From Phycisphaeraceae bacterium (GTDB lineage Bacteria > Planctomycetota > Phycisphaerae > Phycisphaerales > Phycisphaeraceae), in the NCBI GenBank assembly GCA_020851465.1, contig JADZCR010000003.1, positions 62,001-126,000 on the forward strand: a DNA stretch of 64,000 nt. The letters run 5' to 3'. The translations under genes and the position numbers were made by a program. This document shows, piece after piece, positions 1 to 7,395 of the stretch. How positions within the stretch are numbered: position 1 is the first letter of the stretch; each line of letters starts with the position of its first letter. The notes under the pieces are model-generated. The model was not told the origin of the DNA. It worked only from the letters and a program-made list of their open reading frames with translations, and did no database searches.

Positions 1-1
1 C

Positions 2-166
2 AAGGGACGCGCATTGGAGGAGGTTCGTCCGGGCGGACTGGGTGTTCACATCATCACGGGGGTCATGGATGAAGTGGAATACCTGGCGCGACCCGGCGGC
101 AAGGGAATCCGCCTGAGAATGCTCAAGCTGGCTAAACCAGCCGTCACAGCCATGACGAAAATCTGA
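2..166 (+). CDS. Anti-sigma factor kinase (RsbW-like), C-terminal fragment
   Basis: Only the last 54 codons lie in the window; the gene starts upstream. The peptide has the end of a GHKL/HATPase_c_2 serine-kinase fold: a G2-box-like RPGGLGVHII followed by MDEVEY and then GGKGIRLRMLK. This is the C-terminal signature of RsbW/SpoIIAB-type anti-sigma kinases. Family members phosphorylate a serine on a partner STAS protein and sequester a sigma factor. The next gene encodes a STAS protein, which supports a kinase/antagonist pair. Substrate and sigma partner cannot be seen. It is truncated by the window edge, not broken. Confidence 0.75.
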   Translation, partial: KGRALEEVRPGGLGVHIITGVMDEVEYLARPGGKGIRLRMLKLAKPAVTAMTKI

Positions 167-239
167 ATGCGGAAAAAGCAAATCTGATGTAGCATGATCT
201 TTCAGCATCTTCCGAAGTGTGCGATAAAGGCAGTGTGCA

Positions 240-587
240 ATGGCGAAGTCGGACGTAATCATCACCAAGCAGCAACCGCTGGATGACGGCATGATGGTCA
301 GCATCCACGGCGAAATTGATTTCAGTCGATCACCCGATCTGCGCAGCGAACTTCTGACTCTGCTGGGCAATAAGCCCGGTCGGATGGTGCTCGATCTTTC
401 CGGCGTCCCCTACATGGACAGCTCAGGTGTGGCGACACTCGTCGAGGTACTGCAAATCCAGCGCAAAGCCAGCAGTAAGCTCGTCCTCTGCGGTCTCCAG
501 CCCAAGGTGCGAGGAATCTTCGAGATCGCCCGCCTTAATCTGGTCTTTACGATCGTGGATAACTGCGACACCGCAGCCAAAGCCTGA
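240..587 (+). CDS. STAS-domain anti-sigma factor antagonist
   Basis: A single STAS domain of 115 residues fills the protein. The segment MVLDLSGVPYMDSSGVATLV (about residues 49-68) carries the DSSG motif in which a serine (61 or 62) is phosphorylated in SpoIIAA/RsbV proteins. Family role: when unphosphorylated it binds the anti-sigma kinase and frees the sigma factor. The RsbW-like gene ends 73 bases upstream, as expected for a partner-switch pair. An MlaE permease follows after 31 bases, so an MlaB-like role as an accessory of a lipid ABC transporter is the main alternative. No strong Shine-Dalgarno precedes the ATG. Confidence 0.85.
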   Translation: MAKSDVIITKQQPLDDGMMVSIHGEIDFSRSPDLRSELLTLLGNKPGRMVLDLSGVPYMDSSGVATLVEVLQIQRKASSKLVLCGLQPKVRGIFEIARLNLVFTIVDNCDTAAKA

Positions 588-618
588 TTGTTCCAATCGC
601 CTTCGCTGAACGGAAACC

Positions 619-1476
619 ATGTCCCAAGCTGACGTACACGATGCAGCTCATGCGCCTCATCGTTCCGGCGCGATCATTCGCGGGCTCAACGCGCTTGGCA
701 GGCCGGTGGTCAATGGGATCGCGTACATCGGGGGTTTGGCGACGTTGCTTTCGCAGACGGGCGGGTGGATCTACCGGAGCATGATTCTCCGTCAGGTCCG
801 CGTCGGACGACCGGCGATTTACTCACAAATGGTCCGGCTTGGCGTGCGATCCGTCGGCGTCATCTGCCTCGTCAGCGCGTGCATCGGCCTCATCCTCGCC
901 TTTCAGATGGCACCACCGCTGGCGGAGTACGGCCAGACGGAAAAGGTCGCCAACATCGTCGGTATTGCCGTATTTCGAGAATTGGGGCCGCTCATCAGCG
1001 CGATTGTCCTCACCGGTTTCGCGGGTGCTTCTGTCGCTGCGGAGATCGGCACGATGGTCGTCGGAGAAGAAGTCGAGGCCCTACAAGCTCACGCCCTGAA
1101 TCCCATCCGCTTTCTCGTCGTGCCTCGTGTGCTGGCTACGATCGTCGCTCTGCTCGTCCTCTGCGTGCTGGGGGATATGGTGGCTGTCATCAGCGGATGG
1201 ATCACCGGGGTCATGGTCCTCGATATCCCATCAAAGGTGTATATCAGCAATACGATCGAGCAACTCGACCTTGCTGACTTCCTGACCGGGTTATGGAAGG
1301 CCGGCGTCTTCGGAGGCATCATCGGCGGGATCGCCTGCTACAACGGCCTCAAAGTCGAGGGCGGCGCGGCTGGTGTCGGACGAGCTACGACCAACACCGT
1401 CGTCCATTCGATTGTGTCGATCATCTTCACGGACATGCTGTTCACGATCGTTTTCTACAAGCTCGGCTGGACGTGA
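619..1476 (+). CDS. MlaE/YrbE-family ABC transporter permease
   Basis: This 285-residue integral inner-membrane protein has the MlaE permease pattern: a membrane-associated N-terminal helix, then hydrophobic segments from about residue 70. The loop FRELGPLISAIVLTGFAGAS with the following AAEIGTMVVGEEVEAL is the family's most conserved stretch. MlaE dimers form the channel of transporters that move phospholipids between inner and outer membranes with an ATPase (MlaF), an MCE protein (MlaD) and a STAS protein (MlaB). Here only a STAS gene lies next to it; MlaF and MlaD genes are not downstream. Family assignment is secure; the direction and nature of the lipid substrate are not. Confidence 0.9.
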   Translation: MSQADVHDAAHAPHRSGAIIRGLNALGRPVVNGIAYIGGLATLLSQTGGWIYRSMILRQVRVGRPAIYSQMVRLGVRSVGVICLVSACIGLILAFQMAPPLAEYGQTEKVANIVGIAVFRELGPLISAIVLTGFAGASVAAEIGTMVVGEEVEALQAHALNPIRFLVVPRVLATIVALLVLCVLGDMVAVISGWITGVMVLDIPSKVYISNTIEQLDLADFLTGLWKAGVFGGIIGGIACYNGLKVEGGAAGVGRATTNTVVHSIVSIIFTDMLFTIVFYKLGWT

Positions 1477-1676
1477 TCCCTATCAAGCTATACCGAAAAC
1501 CAACCTTCGGCTCCATAACGACATTTCCAGCCCTCCGAACAAGCCGCATTCGCGCCAGATACGGTTCGGGTTACCGTCCGAGAAAAGCTGCTTTCCTACC
1601 GTCGTAGATATTCAGAGCTGGGATTTTGATATGTATTGAGGACTTACCCAACGAGGTATTATAGGCCATTGGATAA

Positions 1677-1697
1677 AAATTGTTGATATAACAATTT
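1677..1697. repeat. Inverted repeat, 8-bp arms with 5-base loop
   Basis: AAATTGTT-GATAT-AACAATTT is a perfect inverted repeat about 180 bases upstream of the PEP-CTERM gene. It could be an operator or a weak hairpin; the sequence alone does not decide. Confidence 0.5.
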
Positions 1698-1703
1698 GTT
1701 ATT

Positions 1704-1723
1704 AAAATACTTGCGTATTTTTT
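1704..1723 (+). repeat. Inverted repeat followed by a T run
   Basis: AAAATAC-TTGC-GTATTTT followed by more T residues. The arms are 7 bp and the loop 4. A T run after a hairpin suggests a weak intrinsic terminator for the mlaE operon, but the stem is AT-rich and would be unstable. An operator is the alternative. Confidence 0.35.
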
Positions 1724-1875
1724 ACTAATTTACTTGCTTTTTGCATTTCTTGCATTATTCTTGACCTGTCGGGATACTAATCTCGACACTTGTAAATTAG
1801 GAAGCTGGGGGCAGGGAATTGTTTCCCTGAAACACATCTTCTGATCGTCTTGAAATAACAAAGAGAGGGATTCAT

Positions 1876-2643
1876 ATGACATTGCATTCACGCATTGCGA
1901 CGTTGGTCGCGGGTTGTGCGCTTTCATGCAGCACAGCCGCGATGGCCGTACCGACGCTTCAACTTGATATCACCGGCGGGGTGTACGATCCCGTGTCTGA
2001 AACGGTGGTCGCTTCGTCCAATCCGTTCATCCTGACGGCCTTGGTCAAAGGTGATCCTTCCACGTTCAACTTCACACGGGACTATTTCGTTTCCGCCGCG
2101 GTTTTTCCCCCGCCGGATTCAAGCGGTGCCACTCTGGGCAGCTTTAACTTTGGCGGCACGGTGGTGAACGCCACCGCCGACATGGTCTATGGCACTCCGC
2201 CGAGTGAGGCAAATATTGCGTTCGACGCCAATGACTTGTCCAAGCACGGCGTATTCCCGACGTTTTTCAAGGAGTTTCAGTTTAACTTTGTGCCCGGCCA
2301 GACCAATGCACCCTACAACAGCGAAGATGACACCGGCGACGGTCCGCTCGTTCATCCTGGATTGGGTGCTCTGTATTACTCCTGGGTCGTGGATGTTTCA
2401 GGGTTAGATCCGGGTAGTATCGTTCACTTTGATCTTTATAACGAAGTCGTCCGTACCGGTGGAGATATCGATCGTGACGATTTTGCTCCGTTCTCTCACG
2501 ATGCGGAAAGCGCCCCCAGTACTGGTCCGGGGACGGGCACGCCGCCCAACCCACCCGCCATTCCTGAGCCTGTAACAGCGATGCTTGGCGGCTTGGCACT
2601 ACTCGCCGCCGGCTTTGGCGCAACACGACGCAGCTCCCGCTGA
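1876..2643 (+). CDS. PEP-CTERM sorting-domain exported protein
   Basis: A 255-residue exported protein. Residues 1-24 form a signal peptide (basic start, hydrophobic core, AMA cleavage region). The C-terminus has the PEP-CTERM pattern: PEP at about 230, a hydrophobic stretch (GGLALLAAG), then a basic end (RRSSR). In bacteria with exosortase this tail is recognised and removed during sorting to the surface or matrix. The body is of unknown function, rich in beta-prone and Asp/Pro/Gly segments. AGAGAGGG lies a few bases before the ATG, and a strong terminator follows. No exosortase gene is in the window. Confidence 0.85.
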   Translation: MTLHSRIATLVAGCALSCSTAAMAVPTLQLDITGGVYDPVSETVVASSNPFILTALVKGDPSTFNFTRDYFVSAAVFPPPDSSGATLGSFNFGGTVVNATADMVYGTPPSEANIAFDANDLSKHGVFPTFFKEFQFNFVPGQTNAPYNSEDDTGDGPLVHPGLGALYYSWVVDVSGLDPGSIVHFDLYNEVVRTGGDIDRDDFAPFSHDAESAPSTGPGTGTPPNPPAIPEPVTAMLGGLALLAAGFGATRRSSR

Positions 2644-2673
2644 CCGACTTTTGTTTGACCTCTTTCCGCGCAT

Positions 2674-2709
2674 AAAAAAGGGCCTGCATACGCAGGCCCT
2701 TTTTCTTTT
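2674..2709. terminator. Bidirectional intrinsic terminator
   Basis: The stem AGGGCCTGC/GCAGGCCCT (9 bp, loop ATAC) is flanked by an A run on the left and a T run on the right, so it works on both strands. It sits between the convergent PEP-CTERM gene and the small basic protein gene. Confidence 0.92.
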
Positions 2710-2749
2710 CGCTATTTCACAACTTGGGAAAACCAAGCCCGCAGCTAAC

Positions 2750-3067
2750 TCAAGCCTTGGTGACTTCCACAAAGCGGCTGACGCTCTTGAGATCGGTTAG
2801 CACATCAAGCGTAGCCACGATGGTCTTGCTCGTGCCAGGCTCAGCAGCCACGGGATGCTGCTTGACCACGTTGACATCCCAGAAGCGACCGCCGCGACGG
2901 TTTTGACGGAAGTGCGTCTGCCTCGCCTTGCGCAGCCGCTCGTTATCCTTCTTTACCGACTTGTCTTTGCTAAGCAGCCGGACGATGGTCTTGCTGGCCG
3001 CTGCGTTTGTCGGCCTCTTGACGACCTTGACCTGGACTTTGCTACCGGGGGCAATCTTATCGAGCAT
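2750..3067 (-). CDS. Conserved-looking small basic protein, unknown function
   Basis: 105 residues, rich in Lys and Arg, with no signal peptide or membrane segment, so probably cytoplasmic. It seems to hold an internal duplication: KVQVKVVKRP...SKTIVRLLSKDKSV near the N-terminus and DVNVVKQHP...SKTIVATLDVLTDLKSV near the C-terminus, separated by a very basic middle (RLRKARQTHFRQNRRGGRF). Charge and the RGG segment suggest nucleic-acid or ribosome contact; that is inference. It uses the shared terminator on its 3' side. The frame is credible because it lies between a terminator and nnrE and its residue use is ordinary, but I do not recognise the family. Confidence 0.75.
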   Translation of the reverse strand: MLDKIAPGSKVQVKVVKRPTNAAASKTIVRLLSKDKSVKKDNERLRKARQTHFRQNRRGGRFWDVNVVKQHPVAAEPGTSKTIVATLDVLTDLKSVSRFVEVTKA

Positions 3068-3189
3068 GGCTGATTTCCTTGGCGGCTTCAGTGCGATCCG
3101 ATTCCGCCGTTTGCATAATGTGCCCTATCGGGCGAGCCCTAAAGTATCGCGGAAAATGACTTCTCCGTCAACGCGCGGCTCGCAGAAGC

Positions 3190-3891
3190 TTACGGCAGGG
3201 CTTTACGAACCCGGAAAACCAGCTCTGGCGGCGTACCAATATCAGCCACGACGATCTGTCCCACATATTGTGACGCCGCTTTGTTACCAAAACCTCGCTT
3301 GGCTGAAACAAAGGTCACGGTGGTGTCCGCCTCCACTGTCACTTCCGCCGGCATGCCCGTATCACAATCCAGACCTGACGGCACATCCACAGCGATGGTG
3401 GTCCATCTACGATCGATATTCATACTCTCGATCACCGCACGAAAATGCGGGCGGAGTGAGCCGGTGAAACCTGTTCCCAACAGGGCATCGACGACTACTG
3501 CGTACGTTTCCCAGTTCGGAGCGGCCTTCCGCTCCTGCTCGTCTCGAATCATCCGTAACGGCAAACCCATTCGTGCAGCAACGGTGGCGAATATCAGGGC
3601 ATCGCCTCGCAGCTCCCCCGGATCACGAGCGGGAAAAATCTCAACGGTTATTCCCGCGTTATGCAGATAACGGGCTACGACGTACCCATCGCCGCCGTTA
3701 TTACCCGCGCCGCACACCACCGCGACACGATTTTGAGTAATCGCATCGGAAGGCAATCGCTTGAGCTGATTCAACACGACCTGAGCAACTGCGCTGCCAG
3801 CATTCTCCATCAGCACAGCACCGGGAATCCCCAACTCATCGATGGCGATTCGATCCAGCAACCGAACCTGTTCGCGGCTGAGTGTTTCCAT
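3190..3891 (-). CDS. nnrE: NAD(P)H-hydrate epimerase (YjeF N-terminal domain)
   Basis: This enzyme interconverts the R and S epimers of hydrated NAD(P)H so a separate dehydratase can repair them. The 233 residues form only the YjeF_N domain; there is no fused C-terminal NnrD dehydratase as in E. coli, and none is encoded nearby. Diagnostic segments are LMENAG near residue 28, VVCGAGNNGGDGYVVARYL (Rossmann-like nucleotide loop, about 58-76), VVDALLGTGFTG and TIAVDVPSGLDCDTG. It is cytoplasmic. The next gene in the same direction (Gfo/Idh/MocA) starts further upstream, so the two may be co-transcribed. Confidence 0.93.
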   Translation of the reverse strand: METLSREQVRLLDRIAIDELGIPGAVLMENAGSAVAQVVLNQLKRLPSDAITQNRVAVVCGAGNNGGDGYVVARYLHNAGITVEIFPARDPGELRGDALIFATVAARMGLPLRMIRDEQERKAAPNWETYAVVVDALLGTGFTGSLRPHFRAVIESMNIDRRWTTIAVDVPSGLDCDTGMPAEVTVEADTTVTFVSAKRGFGNKAASQYVGQIVVADIGTPPELVFRVRKALP

Positions 3892-3978
3892 TTCTCAACC
3901 CTATCCTGCAACGGCCTGATAAGCCGTCGCATGACAAACGATACAGGCGATCTGCTCACGAAGTCAGTCAGCGACAAC

Positions 3979-5052
3979 TCAGACGCTGGCTGCGGGAGCA
4001 TTGGTCGTCACTTTCCCCGGAAACCGTGTGCCTTTGCGGATCAAGGCTATGACGCGGATGACCTCGCGCACCGACTCGCTGGTGATTACCTGCGGCTCGC
4101 CGCGTCGGATCACGCCAAACACGTTGTCATAAAAATTGCACGACACTGGCGCGGTTGCATCGACCGTTTTTTCCTGCCAGGGGAGTTTGTCCGCATTGCC
4201 GTATTTGCGATCCGCAGCCGGACCATCGACTACTTCCAGAGGAGGTGCAGCCTGGGGATCGAACCAGCGAATCGTCGATTTTGCGCCATCCATCACCAAG
4301 GTGCCGCAAGTGCCGCTGAGCACCCACTTATAAGGGGCAGTTCCGAGGTTCTGCGCTGATGACACTTCCATATCGATGGTCACGCCGTTTTCCGCACGCA
4401 TGAGTGCCTTAACGTGGTCTTCGACATCTCCTGCCGACGCAATCTGCTGGAGGTCCCCCAGGCAATCCTTGATCGGAGCACCTGCAAACTGGATCGCCTG
4501 ATCAATCGAGTGTGGGCAGGTGTTGTTCAAGACACCGCCGCCATTGCGTACCAGTGTCTGCCAATCGTTGCGACGGGAAAAATTGATCAAGCTGTATCGG
4601 ATGTGATACAAGCGGCCGAGAATACCGGACTCAATCACGCCTTTGAGATGGTGAAACTCCGGGAAAAATCGATAGTTCTGGTGAACAAACAGCTTCTTGC
4701 CCGTTTCGTTGGCGACACGGATCATGCTGTCCGCCTCGGCCACACTCATCGCCATCGGTTTTTCAACGACGACATGCTTGCCTGCCTTGAGTGATTTTTT
4801 CGTGTCACTGCAGTGCATGACCGAAGGCGTCGCAATCACCACGACCTCGATATCCGATTGCTTCAGCACACGGGAAAGACTCGTGTAGGTCTTGCACCCG
4901 AAAGCAACCGCGGCTTCGTCTCGCCGTTCCTGGACGGGATCGACCACTGCCACGATTTTGGCGTCCGCACGATCACGCAGCGACTTGACGTGAATGTCCC
5001 ATCCCGCCCGGCCAAGCCCCACGACGGCATAACGAATCGGTTCACTACTCAT
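3979..5052 (-). CDS. Gfo/Idh/MocA family NAD(P)-dependent oxidoreductase
   Basis: A 357-residue cytoplasmic oxidoreductase. The N-terminal Rossmann fold begins at RYAVVGLGRAGWDIH, and the family hallmark EKP is in KAGKHVVVEKPMAMSVAEAD near residue 97. The C-terminal alpha/beta domain has NNTCPHSIDQAIQFAG, where the catalytic His region is expected. Family members oxidise or reduce sugars, inositols and related polyols. The exact substrate cannot be read from sequence. A GAAGGA Shine-Dalgarno precedes the ATG with a spacing of about 8. A second, only distantly similar member is at 43940-44983. Confidence 0.9.
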   Translation of the reverse strand: MSSEPIRYAVVGLGRAGWDIHVKSLRDRADAKIVAVVDPVQERRDEAAVAFGCKTYTSLSRVLKQSDIEVVVIATPSVMHCSDTKKSLKAGKHVVVEKPMAMSVAEADSMIRVANETGKKLFVHQNYRFFPEFHHLKGVIESGILGRLYHIRYSLINFSRRNDWQTLVRNGGGVLNNTCPHSIDQAIQFAGAPIKDCLGDLQQIASAGDVEDHVKALMRAENGVTIDMEVSSAQNLGTAPYKWVLSGTCGTLVMDGAKSTIRWFDPQAAPPLEVVDGPAADRKYGNADKLPWQEKTVDATAPVSCNFYDNVFGVIRRGEPQVITSESVREVIRVIALIRKGTRFPGKVTTNAPAASV

Positions 5053-5275
5053 GGTTTAAATCCTTCATCTGAAGTTAGATTGAAAATCGAACCCGTCATT
5101 ATCAGGAGACCGCAGAGAGGATCAACTTTGCCCGAAATGAAAACCAGACAAAATTCGACGTGGAGGAAATATTTTAGCAATCCTGCTCAGACATTATTCG
5201 GTAACCTCTTGAATTAGCAGATATTACAACACCACGTCTGCCCTCACGTAAATCATGTACTGAAAATCGATTTAT

Positions 5276-6142
5276 TTACGGCCGTCGCAAAACCACCACT
5301 GATGCCAGCCCTGTCACAATGAGTACGATTGCTTCGAGTGCGCGGTCAACCAGTGTCGCCACCATCGCAACCGCCCATAGTGATGGATCGATGACGGACG
5401 CCATCACTGCGACCGCCCATTCACGCAAGCCCAGTCCGTTGGGTGTGACGCTAAGCAGATTCACCACGGCTATTCCCCCCGCCATTGCTAAGGCAGCGGA
5501 TGGTGAAATTTCCCGGCCGACGATCTGAAACGACACCCATACCCGTAACGCAGTCAACGCCAGATCGAGTGCTTTTAACGGGGCCCATGACCAGGCTGAT
5601 ACGAGTGGGCGGCGAAGCATTCCTTTTGCGATTGGAGATGTCACCAGGGCGCACCCTACCACGCCGACGATAGTTGCCGTCAATGCAAACCCTTGGCTGA
5701 AATGTCCGCTCAGACCGACCAGCGTCAAGGCAACGACACCCGAAACCACGGTGCTCACCGATACCACCACCAATTGGATGGCAACCGATTGCATCACCGG
5801 CAGATTGTTGCGGGCTTTGAGATAAGCAGCTCTGCTGATAGAACCGGCTTGAATTCCGAGATAATTCAACAATCCGCTTGCGGCGACCAATGCCCGCATC
5901 TGTGTCCATGTCACCGGCGGATGAGTGTCGAAAGATTTTGTCACCACCCAGAACAGCGTCGCCGTCACCAGAATGTTGGCGACCACCGCTGTGAGAATGG
6001 CCGTAACCTGCCACGGCGCAGCACTCTTGAGCAGCGAAAGATCGACATGTCTCAACGCAAACCAAGCCGCAGCTGCCACCAGTACCATACCGAGAGCCAG
6101 TCCGGCAAACCGCATCCACAACGGCCTTTTCACCAGTGCCAT
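5276..6142 (-). CDS. Flippase-like integral membrane protein (LPG_synthase_TM/UPF0104)
   Basis: 288 residues, almost entirely hydrophobic with about seven or eight membrane segments. The sequences LNYLGIQAGSISRAAYLK (about 93-110) and LLSVTPNGLGLREWAVA (about 229-245) match the conserved polar loops of the lysylphosphatidylglycerol-synthase transmembrane or flippase-like family (UPF0104, archaeal AglD-like). Such proteins are linked to moving or attaching lipid-linked sugars or aminoacyl groups. No fused catalytic domain is present. It stands alone, divergent from the gene at 6286. A TACGAT hexamer sits seven bases upstream of the ATG, with no Shine-Dalgarno. Confidence 0.75.
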   Translation of the reverse strand: MALVKRPLWMRFAGLALGMVLVAAAAWFALRHVDLSLLKSAAPWQVTAILTAVVANILVTATLFWVVTKSFDTHPPVTWTQMRALVAASGLLNYLGIQAGSISRAAYLKARNNLPVMQSVAIQLVVVSVSTVVSGVVALTLVGLSGHFSQGFALTATIVGVVGCALVTSPIAKGMLRRPLVSAWSWAPLKALDLALTALRVWVSFQIVGREISPSAALAMAGGIAVVNLLSVTPNGLGLREWAVAVMASVIDPSLWAVAMVATLVDRALEAIVLIVTGLASVVVLRRP

Positions 6143-6219
6143 ACGGCAAATCGTAACCGACTATAAAAGTCTCAGACGGCATGATCGAATCGACATAAGC
6201 GGGTCTCTTTCGCATCTCT

Positions 6220-6248
6220 TTCCGATTTTTCATCATGCGTGCTAGAAT
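6220..6248 (+). promoter_or_regulatory. Candidate sigma-70 promoter
   Basis: TTCCGA, then 17 bases, then TAGAAT (5 of 6 matches to the -10 consensus). It lies about 38 bases before the ATG at 6286, leaving a short leader that carries AAAGGGG. The -35 is weak (3 of 6). Confidence 0.4.
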
Positions 6249-6285
6249 GATCCAAGGTTGCGTCACCTTTCGAAAAGGGGTTTCC

Positions 6286-7329
6286 ATGGCCGAACGAGAT
6301 CCGCAGAAGCAGCCGTTCTTTCATTCACCTCTGGGTTTGATCCTTGCGGCATTTATTCTCTGGGCACTCGCCGCGACTGCCAGTCTTCTCATCAGGTCAG
6401 GCGTGACGCTGACGCTGAAAAAGTTTCCTAACCTCGATGTTACGTTTGCGCAGATCATCTGGACCCTGCCGGTCTTTGCGATCAGCATTCTTGCGAGTGT
6501 GTTTTTCTTGATCGGGGTCATCCGCTGGGCGGTCTATGGCCGTACAGGGCTGCCTGTTCACGGTCCGGACGAGGCGACGGAAGAGACTATCCGCGTGTTG
6601 CGTGCCATCAATGATCGACTGGCGGTCAGTGACACCGCGAGGCGGATCCTGTCGCGTGATCAGGATCGCGAGACTCTCCGCCGAGCGATCCGTGAGGACA
6701 TCGCCAGAAAAGATTTTGACACTGCGATGGTGCTGGTGAACCAGATGAACCAGTCCTTCGGCTACCGGCAGGAGGCCGAAGATTTCCGCGATGAAATCAT
6801 CCATGCCCGAGCCGCCGAGATGGCCGAGCGAGTCAAACAGGCCATCGGCCGATTTGAGGACATGCTCTCGCATCAGGAATGGGAGCTGGCCGCACAGGAA
6901 GCCCAGCGCATTCAGCGGCTCTATCCGGAGCACACACAGGTTCGTGAGCTCGGTCGGCGTGTACGAGAAGCACGCGAGACCCACAAACATGAACTCGAAC
7001 GCGACTTCCTCCAGGCTGCGGAGCGTGATGATGTTGAACGCGCGATCGAGTTGCTCAAAGAGCTTGATAAATACCTCACCGAATCAGAGGCTGAACCCTT
7101 CCGAGAAACCGCACGCGGCGTCATCGGCAAGAAACGCCAGAATCTGGGTGTGCAATTCAAGCTGGCGGTACACGACAAGGAATGGATTCAGGCGGTTCGT
7201 GTCGGCGAACAGATCATCCGTGAATTTCCGAACACTAAAATGGCTGACGAGGTTCGCGGGCTGATCGACCTATTGCGCGAAAGAGCTGCCGGAGAGCAGG
7301 CGGCGCGGCCCAGAGAAGCGGTCAAATAA
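6286..7329 (+). CDS. Membrane-anchored helical protein, unknown function
   Basis: The start at 6286 is chosen because AAAGGGG lies five bases upstream; the reading frame stays open to an earlier ATG at 6235 that lacks such a site. The 347-residue product has two membrane helices (about 14-36 and 57-81). A long hydrophilic helical region then reaches the C-terminus, rich in Glu, Arg and Gln, with TPR-like spacing (for example DFDTAMVLVNQMNQSFGYRQEAEDF and later EWELAAQEAQRI). It probably sits in the inner membrane with a cytoplasmic scaffold-like tail. No catalytic motif is visible. It precedes the isocitrate dehydrogenase gene by 66 bases. Confidence 0.75.
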   Translation: MAERDPQKQPFFHSPLGLILAAFILWALAATASLLIRSGVTLTLKKFPNLDVTFAQIIWTLPVFAISILASVFFLIGVIRWAVYGRTGLPVHGPDEATEETIRVLRAINDRLAVSDTARRILSRDQDRETLRRAIREDIARKDFDTAMVLVNQMNQSFGYRQEAEDFRDEIIHARAAEMAERVKQAIGRFEDMLSHQEWELAAQEAQRIQRLYPEHTQVRELGRRVREARETHKHELERDFLQAAERDDVERAIELLKELDKYLTESEAEPFRETARGVIGKKRQNLGVQFKLAVHDKEWIQAVRVGEQIIREFPNTKMADEVRGLIDLLRERAAGEQAARPREAVK

Positions 7330-7377
7330 ATCAACTGCCTTCCACAATCAGGTTTGACGCGACCACCGGACAGATTC

Positions 7378-7395
7378 GGTCGATATACTTCGACC
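7378..7395 (+). promoter_or_regulatory. Inverted repeat and -10-like hexamer abutting a start codon
   Basis: GGTCGA-TATACT-TCGACC is a perfect inverted repeat that ends exactly where the ATG at 7396 begins. Its centre, TATACT (7384-7389), matches the -10 consensus in 5 of 6 positions. This would place transcription start at or near the ATG (leaderless). No Shine-Dalgarno is present. Confidence 0.45.

Larger units (their letters stand above)
1477..1875. other. Intergenic region, AT-rich with inverted repeats
   Basis: No credible gene in this 399-base gap. From about 1640 to 1790 it is much more AT-rich than its surroundings and holds two perfect inverted repeats (1677-1697 and 1704-1721) plus several copies of TTGC/TTGCAT. 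It probably contains the 3' end of the upstream operon and the promoter of the PEP-CTERM gene. No -35/-10 pair stands out. Confidence 0.6.

Noticed and set aside
5451..6287. 278-codon frame antisense to the flippase-like gene
   Set aside because: Shadow of a real gene, Gly/Arg/Ser-rich with no hydrophobic pattern of its own.
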